A stretch of 25,556 nt of DNA from a virus. A program made the position numbers and the translations under genes. Under the pieces are notes generated by a model that made no database searches, had not been told where the DNA came from, and saw only the letters and a list, made by a program, of their open reading frames with translations. This document shows, piece by piece, positions 15,485 through 21,567 of the stretch (the stretch's first letter is position 1; the number at the start of each line of letters is the position of its first letter). The DNA lies in IMG/VR virus record IMGVR_UViG_3300043543_000333, positions 1 to 25,556 of that record; one strand, written 5' to 3'.

Positions 15485-16362
15485 CTTACCTCGTATCCAA
15501 AATCGCCCTCACGCTTTAATTTTTCAGCTCTTTTAACGATCGTTTCGGCAAGCTCTCCTCTTGCCCGCCGCATTTCAATGTCTTGACGAATATTGCGAAT
15601 GCGTGCAATCTCTTCATCAACTGTTAAACACTCCCACATTCGGCGAAGGGAATAATAAACAATTGTATAGCGATAGGCATCTTTAGAAAGAAGCTTAAAA
15701 GGAGTAACGCCGTGCAAAATGTTTTGACCGTCGAATATCAAAATGCTGTTATTCCGAATTTCCAGAGCGCAATCATATTCGGGCAAAGCAAGGTACCCAC
15801 CCGAAATATCTTTTTTGAAGGCCAACATGCAAGAATAAACATCTTTAAAGTTGCCAGTATCAAAATGATATTTAAGAGGATTATTTTTGTTGATAATTCC
15901 AGATGTAAAAGGAGTTCCTTCGATACGATATTCGTTGAGCACTTTTTCCGCCATTTTTTCGTGTTTCAAATAGGTTTCAGGGTCTTGTTTAAAATAAATC
16001 TCTGCAACCTTCTTGGCATATGAACAAATTATAGCGTGCTCTTTGGGATTTTCTCTGGCGAGAGAGGTAACGCGACAATAATTCTGTCTAAACTCTATAC
16101 GAGGAGCGAAGCCAAAAATACGGCTAATGCTTTTAAGCCCTCGTGAACGTTCGCCTTCTACATATTTAACCCTCTTTAGAGCAGCTACAATTTCGCTTTC
16201 GTCAAGATCCAGTTCCTGATAAATAACTTTGACCTTTCCATCGTCAGCATCCACCAACTTTACGCTTTCACGAAACAAAGTAGAATAATCGGTTTCTAAA
16301 GCCGAGCGGCGAATATAATCATTGTAATCAATTTTTTTTCTTTTAACGGTTATGATTTTCAT
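15481..16362 (-). CDS. TET/JBP-type 2-oxoglutarate/Fe(II) dioxygenase
   Basis: A 293-residue protein with the double-stranded beta-helix iron site: His166-x-Asp168 in LKYHFDTGNF, the distal His217 in NILHGVTPF, and the 2-oxoglutarate Arg231 in DAYRYTIVYYS. Between them, SGGYLALPEYDCALEI and LIFDGQ give the GG-x-L-x-x-PE and D-x-x-x-x-H-G-V-T-P pattern I associate with the TET/JBP family, which oxidises the methyl group of thymine or 5-methylcytosine in DNA. No C5-methyltransferase is encoded here, so thymine (giving hydroxymethyluracil) is the simpler substrate. It overlaps the ParB-like gene by 20 nt and the glycosyltransferase by 4 nt. Oxygenase call is strong, DNA-base substrate is inference. 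One sampled line is only 25% GC. Confidence 0.8.
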   Translation of the reverse strand: MKIITVKRKKIDYNDYIRRSALETDYSTLFRESVKLVDADDGKVKVIYQELDLDESEIVAALKRVKYVEGERSRGLKSISRIFGFAPRIEFRQNYCRVTSLARENPKEHAIICSYAKKVAEIYFKQDPETYLKHEKMAEKVLNEYRIEGTPFTSGIINKNNPLKYHFDTGNFKDVYSCMLAFKKDISGGYLALPEYDCALEIRNNSILIFDGQNILHGVTPFKLLSKDAYRYTIVYYSLRRMWECLTVDEEIARIRNIRQDIEMRRARGELAETIVKRAEKLKREGDFGYEVR

Positions 16363-16963
16363 AAAAGTCTAAAAGTTTTAATACTGCTTCGGTATTATTT
16401 TTTAACCCTTCTTTTTCTATAACTGCCTCTAATCTTTTAATCGTTCTTTCAAATTCTTCAGCTGAAAATATAAGAACAATTTCGCGGATATCAGATTGAA
16501 GCCATTTTGACAGCTGCTCTGTGTGCAGGGTATCTATATCTCTTTCTATGTTTGGTTGATTAAAACGCTCCAATATTGATTGGAGATCACTCTGATACGC
16601 AAGATCAACACGGTAATCATCCAAAGGGAATTCTGGTAAGGCAGATAAAAGCTCTGCAAGTCTTTTTTCTTCATAATATCCAGCCCTATCATTATCCGAT
16701 AAAGCGTATTCCAGCATCTCACTTTCGTTTTTAGGATGAACAATAGAAACCCAAACCTCCTCAATCCCGAGATCTCGATATGCTCGCAGTCGCATATTGC
16801 CTCCCAGCACTATACCGTCGGGCGTGATAATGAGGGGTTTATATTGCCCAAGTTTCCGAATTTGATTTTTTAACCGCTCGTAATCTTCTGGGCGAATTGC
16901 TTTTGGATTCTTATCCCAGTTTTTAAGTTTTGAAATATGCCAAAATGTCTTTTGAGTTTCCAT
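16343..16963 (-). CDS. ParB/Srx-like domain protein of the modification cassette
   Basis: A 206-residue protein whose first ~100 residues are a ParB N-terminal-like domain: FWHISKLKNWDKNPKAI, then RLKNQIRKLGQYKPLI and GGNMRLRAYRDLGIEEVWV. The NP at 19-20 and GGNMR at 54-58 match ParB box I/II layout. The C-terminal half is helical and unassigned. ParB-like domains can bind CTP or act as nucleases, and they recur next to phage DNA-modifying enzymes. It is first in the cassette and overlaps the dioxygenase gene. It may target or regulate modification, and it is unlikely to be a partition protein because no ParA is present. Its ATG lies 6 nt after a -10 box. Confidence 0.8.
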   Translation of the reverse strand: METQKTFWHISKLKNWDKNPKAIRPEDYERLKNQIRKLGQYKPLIITPDGIVLGGNMRLRAYRDLGIEEVWVSIVHPKNESEMLEYALSDNDRAGYYEEKRLAELLSALPEFPLDDYRVDLAYQSDLQSILERFNQPNIERDIDTLHTEQLSKWLQSDIREIVLIFSAEEFERTIKRLEAVIEKEGLKNNTEAVLKLLDFYENHNR

Positions 16964-16969
16964 ATTAAT

Positions 16970-16975
16970 ATTTTA
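16970..16975 (-). promoter_or_regulatory. Possible leaderless -10 box of the modification cassette
   Basis: The coding strand reads TAAAAT, then six bases, then ATG 16963, so +1 would be the A of the start codon. A weak -35 (TTGCGG, 3 of 6) lies 16 bp upstream. The same TAnnnT-N6-ATG geometry occurs at the HTH gene (21792). Confidence 0.45.
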
Positions 16976-17012
16976 GCAAATTTTAATTCTTCCGCAACGC
17001 TCGCATTGGATT

Positions 17013-17252
17013 TTAATTTTTAATTTTTGATTTTCCCGCCCGTTTTTCTACTAATTGCCGTGCAGCATGCTGGATGGCTTCGGGGTTGAAATTGAAAACA
17101 TAGCGAAAAAGAAACCAGCGCCAAAGCCGCAGCGGGATCCAGCGGGGCTTGGGACGAAGAAACCCCAACCACCGCCCCAGCACCCAGTTCTCCCAAAATT
17201 GTGCCTCTTTGCGGATGAGTTTCCTCAATTTTTTGGCATTCTTCTGGTTCAT
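17013..17252 (-). CDS. Small basic hypothetical protein
   Basis: A 79-residue, very basic and Trp-rich protein (KEAQFWENWVLGRWLGFLRP, then RWIPLRLWRWFLFRYVF). The Trp/aromatic content suggests an amphipathic helical protein that binds nucleic acid or the membrane surface. The N-terminus (MNQKNAKKLRKLIRK) and C-terminus (KRAGKSKIKN) are strongly basic. I recall similar short proteins in metagenomic phage and candidate-phyla sequences but know no function. It ends the replication block, 49 nt before the AT-rich modification cassette. Confidence 0.55.
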   Translation of the reverse strand: MNQKNAKKLRKLIRKEAQFWENWVLGRWLGFLRPKPRWIPLRLWRWFLFRYVFNFNPEAIQHAARQLVEKRAGKSKIKN

Positions 17253-17260
17253 AGGTTCAT

Positions 17261-17431
17261 TTAAGGCCTAAATAGTCCGCATTTGGTGCATTGCCAGATT
17301 CCCAGAAATGTGTAAGTAGAGTTTTTATCTGGGCGCCAAGTCCATTCGTGGTTGCACTCCTCAATCTGCTCTTGTTTTTCGCGGTCTTCCAATTCTATTT
17401 CTTTTTCCTTCTTGCTTTTTTCTTCTTTCAT
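17261..17431 (-). CDS. Small zinc-ribbon protein
   Basis: A 56-residue product. The first 25 residues are an almost pure Lys/Glu helix. The rest carries CNHEW (Cys26, His28) and GIWQCTKCG (Cys48, Cys51), giving a C-x-H...C-x2-C zinc-binding set like many one-ribbon phage proteins. Its ATG overlaps the RusA stop (ATGA, 17428-17431), which supports expression by coupling. Function unknown; nucleic-acid or protein binding is likely. Confidence 0.6.
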   Translation of the reverse strand: MKEEKSKKEKEIELEDREKQEQIEECNHEWTWRPDKNSTYTFLGIWQCTKCGLFRP

Positions 17432-17847
17432 ATTTTTGGTTCGATGGCAATGATTACCTCCACGCGCCCTCGACCATCTGGCGCGGTAGATGATTTCGCC
17501 GAGATTTCTTTGATGTTTCGATCGTCGACGAAGATCGAATCAAGAATCCCCTTGAGGACATTATCGAGATCGCCGTGGTTGCCTGTTGCCCAAAAGACCG
17601 CGATTGACACCTTTGCTGCAAGATAGTGCGGCAGTTTGATGCGGCCGCCCTTGAGGGTTTGCACCGCGAGATCGAGCCAGTTCGTTTCCGCTGCTTGATA
17701 GAATGCGGCGCGGACGTAATTCTGCCATTCGCGGTAGCGCTTGGCCTGCTTAGTCCAGAGTTGACGCTGCGTCTGGCGAGCATAAGGCACGGGGTTGCCT
17801 GTCGGATCTTCATGGTTGCCGTGAATTGTGAAGGTAATTGTTTTCAT
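17428..17847 (-). CDS. rusA: RusA-like Holliday junction resolvase
   Basis: This 139-residue protein matches RusA in length and motifs. The N-terminal strand and basic turn are present (NPVPYARQTQRQLWTKQAKR). The catalytic core is HGDLDNVLKGILDSIF with Asp93, Asp95 and Lys99, followed by VDDRNIKEI with Asp108/109. These correspond to the RusA D-x-D, K and DD residues. It cuts Holliday junctions and branched replication intermediates, which helps the annealing protein/exonuclease system and packaging. Its ATG overlaps the stop of the replication initiator gene. Confidence 0.9.
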   Translation of the reverse strand: MKTITFTIHGNHEDPTGNPVPYARQTQRQLWTKQAKRYREWQNYVRAAFYQAAETNWLDLAVQTLKGGRIKLPHYLAAKVSIAVFWATGNHGDLDNVLKGILDSIFVDDRNIKEISAKSSTAPDGRGRVEVIIAIEPKI

Positions 17848-18836
17848 GATTTTGCCGCTCTTATTTCTGCCGCCGCTTCCTCTTGAGCCCTCGACCGCTC
17901 TGTCGGGCTCAAAAATTCTGTTTTTTGGAACAGGTGTGCTTTGAGTTTAGCGACTTGCTTGAATATTTCCGCCGCGTCGGTTTGGTTCGGTTTGCGAAGG
18001 TAGGTTGATGTAAATTCTGAAACCTCCTGCCAGAAGTTCGGATCATTCTGCATACGGTTTTGGAGGCCATTTAAAATGCCTTGCGATAGAAACGTAGAGA
18101 TTGTCGGTGCGAAGTTGCGGAAGTCTGGATGCGCCAGAAAATAAACGGCAAGCTGTTCAAGCGTGGTTTGGTCTATGATTGCCAAATCAAGAATCCGCTT
18201 GAGATTGCGGGCGTCTTTAGCAGTGATAATGGGCTTAATTCCCCGCGTTTTCTTTACTGTTTCATAGAAAAAATCCACGAATTGCCTATGCGGGCTGGGT
18301 TGGGTTGTTTTGACTTGTTTTTGTTGCTTTTGTTTGGCTTTGACGTTTTCTTTTAATGAATGAAGGGTTTCGAGCGCGGGCGGCTCTGCCGTCCGCATGT
18401 AATTATTATGTGTATCCTTATTATGTGTATCCTTATTAGGTCTCTGTTTTCCTCTGGTTGAGGTCTTTATTTTCCTCTGGTGAGACCAGAGGACACTGAT
18501 TTCCTCTGGTTTTTTCCATTGGCTTTTGTCTAACAAGATATAAACGTTATTGAGCCATTTCCCCCCCTTCGTTCTTTCCCTGTTAATAGCGATAATGTTC
18601 GCTTGTTTTAGTTTTTTAATCGCGTTCCTGACCGTTCTTGCAGTAATATTATGTTCCTCGGCTATTTTGGCTTGGGAGGGGAAGCATTCTTGGTCTTTAT
18701 TGGCGTGGCGGCAAAGACTGAGATAAACGGCTGTAGTTGTAATACCCAGAATTCTGGCATATCCGTTTAGGTAAACATCATCTACAAAGAACTTCTCTTT
18801 TTGGCGCAAATCTCTAATTTTTATTGGTTTTTCCAT
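17844..18836 (-). CDS. Winged-helix replication initiator
   Basis: A 330-residue protein of the phage O-like/DnaD-like kind. Residues about 35-105 form a winged helix-turn-helix (LSLCRHANKDQECFPSQAKI, ARTVRNAIKKLKQANIIAIN, KGGKWLNNVYILLD). A low-complexity linker follows (KTSTRGKQRPNKDTHNKDTH). The C-terminal half contains helical segments (NLKRILDLAIIDQTTLEQL, ISTFLSQGILNGLQNRM) like helicase-loader-binding domains. The linker coding region holds short DNA repeats that are not in register with codons (18403-18510). This mirrors lambda, where the origin lies inside gene O. No helicase gene is present, so the host helicase is probably recruited. Start ATG 18836 lies 4 nt after the upstream stop. 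Confidence 0.75.
   Translation of the reverse strand: MEKPIKIRDLRQKEKFFVDDVYLNGYARILGITTTAVYLSLCRHANKDQECFPSQAKIAEEHNITARTVRNAIKKLKQANIIAINRERTKGGKWLNNVYILLDKSQWKKPEEISVLWSHQRKIKTSTRGKQRPNKDTHNKDTHNNYMRTAEPPALETLHSLKENVKAKQKQQKQVKTTQPSPHRQFVDFFYETVKKTRGIKPIITAKDARNLKRILDLAIIDQTTLEQLAVYFLAHPDFRNFAPTISTFLSQGILNGLQNRMQNDPNFWQEVSEFTSTYLRKPNQTDAAEIFKQVAKLKAHLFQKTEFLSPTERSRAQEEAAAEIRAAKS
18403..18438. repeat. 15-bp AT-rich tandem repeat (2.4 copies)
   Basis: TTATTATGTGTATCC occurs at 18403-18417 and exactly again at 18418-18432, with six more bases of a third copy. It encodes the NKDTH-NKDTH stretch of the initiator linker. It lies about 10 nt from the CCTCTGG repeats and could be the DNA-unwinding part of an origin. 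Confidence 0.85.
18448..18510. repeat. Iteron-like TTTCCTCTGGT repeats: candidate replication origin
   Basis: The 11-mer TTTCCTCTGGT occurs at 18448-18458, 18471-18481 and 18500-18510. Its inverted core ACCAGAGGA (18485-18493) makes a 9-bp dyad with the middle copy around a 3-nt centre. The three direct copies fall in three different codon phases, so they do not reflect a repeated peptide. Together with the adjacent AT-rich tandem repeat and the location inside the initiator gene, they form a credible lambda-type origin. Confidence 0.65.
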
Positions 18837-18840
18837 GTTT

Positions 18841-19332
18841 TTAAAGAAGTCGCTGCGTTATTTTATTATTTTTTTCCGCCTCGACCTGACGGATATGGCG
18901 GCATTCCTGCCTGTGCCTGAAGCTTGGGCAGGTGCAAGTTATATGATAGCCGAAATCCCGCACCAGATAAACCTGATGAGGATCGGTTCGACTTCGTACA
19001 CGATAAACCTTCACCTCTCGGATGCTCGGCGGAAGGTGCGTGCCGTCCGTAGTTGGGTAACCCATAGCCGCGCGCCATTCTTCAATGTTCATTTTGCGTT
19101 GGCGAGCTACACTTTCAATGGTTGGGAGATATTTGCCGTGTTGATTGAACCAGCGGCGGCAACGCTCGATTGAGGTTGCCACTTTGATTGGATCGTAGGG
19201 CTGGCCGTGCTTGTCGCGGAATTTTGCGCAGACGAGTGTTATAAGCTCCGCGTCCGAGTTCCTTGTTTCGGTATGCGTGGCAAGGATGTATTCGACTTGC
19301 TGCTTGAGGGTTTTGATTTCGTGGTATTCCAT
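18841..19332 (-). CDS. SWIM zinc-finger protein
   Basis: A 163-residue protein. The C-terminus has a complete SWIM-type zinc site, Cys133-x-Cys135-x8-Cys144-x-His146 (ITCTCPSFRHRQECRHI), preceded by strands that normally form the finger's sheet (KVYRVRSRTDPHQVYLV). The N-terminal 90 residues are helical and polar (ELITLVCAKFRDKHGQP, KVATSIERCRRWFNQHGKYL). SWIM domains bind DNA or proteins, and in eukaryotic and archaeal Shu-type complexes they assist recombination. Here it sits between an exonuclease and a replication initiator, so a recombination or replication accessory role is inferred. Confidence 0.7.
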   Translation of the reverse strand: MEYHEIKTLKQQVEYILATHTETRNSDAELITLVCAKFRDKHGQPYDPIKVATSIERCRRWFNQHGKYLPTIESVARQRKMNIEEWRAAMGYPTTDGTHLPPSIREVKVYRVRSRTDPHQVYLVRDFGYHITCTCPSFRHRQECRHIRQVEAEKNNKITQRLL

Positions 19333-19340
19333 GTTCCGAC

Positions 19341-19392
19341 TGGGGGTTTAGCTCCCCATCTCTGCCCTCACGCTCTCGCGATGAGGGCAGAG
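19341..19392. other. Strong hairpins in the exonuclease/SWIM junction
   Basis: Arms 19360-19370 and 19382-19392 (CTCTGCCCTCA/TGAGGGCAGAG) form a perfect 11-bp stem, with a loop that can add CGC/GCG. A smaller TGGGG/CCCCA hairpin (about 19341-19357) lies next to it. Together they fill most of the 74-nt gap between genes. No U-run follows on either strand. Confidence 0.75.
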
Positions 19393-19406
19393 TCGAGAGC
19401 CAATCT

Positions 19407-20126
19407 TCATCGTTCAAGTTCCTGAAGCCGCCGTTTGAGATGAACGCAAGCAAGGAAGGCTGCGGCATCTTTTTCATTCTCTTTGAGAAGCCGAAATTCG
19501 AAGGTGCCATCATTTTTCCCGAAACGGATAAGCAAGCGATGAGCTATTTTCTTTTGGGTCATCTCTTCGAAGGCGATCTGGTATCCTGCGGTCTGGAGAG
19601 CATGCTCTGGGTAGATAGCGTTTGAGCTCTTGAAATCCACGAGAATGAGCTCTTTACTTTTCTTGGCGATTGCATCGAGGATGCCTGCGTATTCGTGCTT
19701 CTCGCTGTAAACGATCCGCTCGCTTTCTATCCATTTGAGTCCATATTCTTTCTGGAATGTGAGGAAGGCATTAATGCCGTTTTGGATTCGCTCATCCTCT
19801 GGGATCGGTGGCTTTTCGCCTTTAATCCAAAGAGATACCCACTCGTGAATCTGAGTTCCTATGTCCGCAGCCTCCTCTTTTTGCCTGCGGTGTTCCTGCA
19901 CCGCTTCACGGATATCAATCTCGGTGATCTGCTCGCCATTTGCGAGTTTGGCAAGGAGATATTCAGCAGTGAGGCGCGTTGCCCAGCCGAGAAGCGCGTC
20001 GCTTTTGTCTATGATTCTCGTAAAAGTTGTTACCGATTGAATCGTCTTACCTGTCTCATCCCAGAAGCGGTGGCGTTCATCGTCGAAGAAGATGGTCTTT
20101 TTGCCAATTTTAGTTTCGTGGATCAT
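19407..20126 (-). CDS. PD-(D/E)XK exonuclease (RecB/Cas4-like)
   Basis: A 239-residue nuclease. The conserved order of the PD-(D/E)XK fold is clear: G-x-x-H in DIGTQIHEW (90-94), Glu136 in SERIVY, Asp151 in AGILDAI, Asp164-Phe-Lys166 in VDFKSS, and QTAGYQIAFEE (178-188). It is probably a double-strand DNA exonuclease that produces single strands for the annealing protein encoded just upstream; the two genes overlap at ATGA. The pairing resembles lambda Exo/Beta in function. It lacks the iron-sulphur Cys cluster typical of Cas4. Confidence 0.85.
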   Translation of the reverse strand: MIHETKIGKKTIFFDDERHRFWDETGKTIQSVTTFTRIIDKSDALLGWATRLTAEYLLAKLANGEQITEIDIREAVQEHRRQKEEAADIGTQIHEWVSLWIKGEKPPIPEDERIQNGINAFLTFQKEYGLKWIESERIVYSEKHEYAGILDAIAKKSKELILVDFKSSNAIYPEHALQTAGYQIAFEEMTQKKIAHRLLIRFGKNDGTFEFRLLKENEKDAAAFLACVHLKRRLQELER

Positions 20127-20908
20127 TTTTCTTTATTTTGGACGATCGCGGCGAGGAGCTGGCTTTTGATGATTGTGAAGTAGCGCTCGCTCGGATCAGT
20201 GAAGTTTACCGTGTGGCCGACCTTTTCTTCGAGAAACTTTTTCTCTTCTCCCGCTTTTGCACCGTGTTCGCGGGCAAGTACTTTGAGTTTCTCGACGACA
20301 TTGGATTTGTCTGAAAGCTCGGCCTGAGATTTTTTCTCCTCTTGGACTTCTTCGGCCGAGGTAGTTGTGGCCGAACCCAATGCCGTCACCTCTTTATCTG
20401 TAATTTCTTTTCGACCATATAGCTCTTCGATATTGGCGAGCATCTCCTCGTGGATGCGAACACCGAATGCTTCAAGGATTGCTCGGTTTCTGGCGCGAGT
20501 TTGCGCCATGTGGTTTTGGTAGCCCTTGAGCGTTCCCATTCTCTGGGTGGAAGGCGAGCATTCGCCCACGACCCAGTCGCAAAGCGGTTTGCCATTAGCA
20601 TCTACAACTCGCGCCTTGCAGATTGCTTTTTGTATGTCATCTTCTGCAAATTTGACCCATTCATATTCAAGTCTTGCATTCGGTGCATATTCGCTAAGTT
20701 TTTGAGTAAGGCCGAGTTTGTTGATGTAAGGAAGGCTACCGAGGATATTAACCCCGAAGGGGCTAACCCCGAGAACCTTGGCTGCGAGGAGAATGAGCTT
20801 TCGCTCTCGTTCTTCTTGCGACGTCTGCGGCCTCTGCATAAGGCGCTGTGCGCCAAGCCAGACCGCTTTTTTTTGTGGCTCTCGTTTTTCAATTGATTTT
20901 TTTGTCAT
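20123..20908 (-). CDS. Putative single-strand annealing / recombination protein
   Basis: A 261-residue protein encoded directly before, and overlapping, the exonuclease, where phages place RecT/Erf/Sak-type partners. The central part (AKVLGVSPFGVNILGSLPYI, LGLTQKLSEY, ARLEYEWVKFAEDDIQKAIC) and KGYQNHMAQTRARNRAILEA are reminiscent of the 'G.P....I......Y....G' and 'xTRAxxRA' regions in annealing proteins. I do not recognise an exact family. The C-terminal third is charged and poorly conserved-looking. Expected role: bind single strands and anneal homologous DNA in the cytoplasm. Context is the main support. Confidence 0.5.
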   Translation of the reverse strand: MTKKSIEKREPQKKAVWLGAQRLMQRPQTSQEERERKLILLAAKVLGVSPFGVNILGSLPYINKLGLTQKLSEYAPNARLEYEWVKFAEDDIQKAICKARVVDANGKPLCDWVVGECSPSTQRMGTLKGYQNHMAQTRARNRAILEAFGVRIHEEMLANIEELYGRKEITDKEVTALGSATTTSAEEVQEEKKSQAELSDKSNVVEKLKVLAREHGAKAGEEKKFLEEKVGHTVNFTDPSERYFTIIKSQLLAAIVQNKEK

Positions 20909-20930
20909 AAGTTTTTTTTAATTTTTTTAT

Positions 20931-21002
20931 ATTCGAGGGGGCTCGGTGTCTCCAGAATCCGTCGCCGTAAACTGGTAGACATTGATCCGAGCGCCCTCGA
21001 AT
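20931..21002. ncRNA. Unexplained 72-nt structured element
   Basis: Arms 20931-20946 and 20987-21002 pair at 15 of 16 positions (one G-G mismatch). A second 9-bp stem, 20947-20955 with 20972-20981 (one bulged T at 20976), stacks on it, leaving a 16-nt loop and a 5-nt side bulge. It fills the gap between the zinc-ribbon and annealing-protein genes and has no open frame. There is no U-run on either side. It does not fit a tRNA (no T-loop). It may be a 5' leader element, a small RNA, or a replication/packaging structure. Confidence 0.6.
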
Positions 21003-21010
21003 GCGACCGA

Positions 21011-21166
21011 TTATTCTTCTTGCGACGGATTTTTTTTTGCGCATCGCGGGCAGATTTTGTCGGCATCTTCATCTAATTCAAACCATCCCCATTCGGTTGA
21101 CGGATCGCCATTCTCTCTCGCTCCGCAATATGCGCACTGATCGAAATCAAAGAATTTTTTCTCCAT
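21011..21166 (-). CDS. Small zinc-ribbon protein
   Basis: A 51-residue product starting MEKKFFDFDQCAYCGAREN. Cys11/Cys14 (CAYC) and Cys39/Cys42 (CPRC) form a classic two-knuckle zinc ribbon. The middle (STEWGWFELDEDADKI) is acidic and Trp-containing. ATG 21166 lies 4 nt after the previous stop, in the AAAACTATG context common here, which supports the call. Function unknown; nucleic-acid binding is possible. A GGTCGAAAAA-type motif lies upstream at 21189-21201. Confidence 0.65.
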   Translation of the reverse strand: MEKKFFDFDQCAYCGARENGDPSTEWGWFELDEDADKICPRCAKKNPSQEE

Positions 21167-21170
21167 AGTT

Positions 21171-21341
21171 TTATTTTTTTTTATTTAATTTTTTTTCGAC
21201 CTTTTTTTCTTTCATTATTAGCTCGTCAACAGCTTTTCTTACCAATCCCACCATCGTTGCCTTTTCTCCTTCCTTCTTTTTTCTTTCTCTTAATTGATAA
21301 AGTGCTACAAGCTGCTCTTGTGAAAGTTTAATGAGATACAT
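21171..21341 (-). CDS. Ribbon-helix-helix-like small protein
   Basis: A 56-residue product, MYLIKLSQEQLVALYQLRER followed by EKATMVGLVRKAVDELIMKE and a Lys-rich tail. A short N-terminal strand (YLIKLS) and two helices with a small, polar turn match the ribbon-helix-helix layout of CopG/ParD-like regulators, which dimerise through the strand. It is probably a DNA-binding regulator of the early operon. It overlaps the upstream membrane-protein gene by 14 nt. The call is by pattern, since the family is short and divergent. Confidence 0.5.
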   Translation of the reverse strand: MYLIKLSQEQLVALYQLRERKKKEGEKATMVGLVRKAVDELIMKEKKVEKKLNKKK

Positions 21342-21507
21342 ATTCAAGTAATTGCACCAATTTTTGGGCTTGCCAAATCCAAAATGCGTTCCATTCTCCC
21401 GTCCTGCCTTCTATTCCGAGTTGCAATAATGCAGTACATAATATCAGAAAATCCAAACAAGCAGCAACGGCAATTGTGGTGATTACAAAATTCAAAGTTT
21501 TCTTCAT
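21328..21507 (-). CDS. Tiny membrane protein
   Basis: A 59-residue product. MKKTLNFVITTIAVAACLDF is followed by more hydrophobic residues up to about 30, giving one transmembrane helix or signal anchor with a Lys-Lys start. A Trp-rich amphipathic C-terminus follows (EWNAFWIWQAQKLVQLLEY). Early small membrane proteins of phages often block superinfection or affect the host envelope, but nothing here shows which. It overlaps the next gene by 14 nt, suggesting a coupled early operon. Confidence 0.55.
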   Translation of the reverse strand: MKKTLNFVITTIAVAACLDFLILCTALLQLGIEGRTGEWNAFWIWQAQKLVQLLEYVSH

Positions 21508-21567
21508 TTTTTTGTTTTTTTGGCTTTTTTTAGCTGATTAAGGCACAGCCTAACCCGACCTTTATTT

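Noticed and set aside
16343-16963. Plasmid-style partition (ParB) system of a phage-plasmid
   Set aside because: No ParA-like ATPase and no centromere-like repeats nearby; the gene is coupled to a dioxygenase and glycosyltransferase.
18403-18510. CRISPR array
   Set aside because: Repeats are 11-15 bp, irregularly spaced, inside a coding gene, without spacers or cas genes.
20931-21002. tRNA gene
   Set aside because: Length is close, but there is no T-loop, no proper anticodon arm and no CCA-compatible acceptor on either strand.
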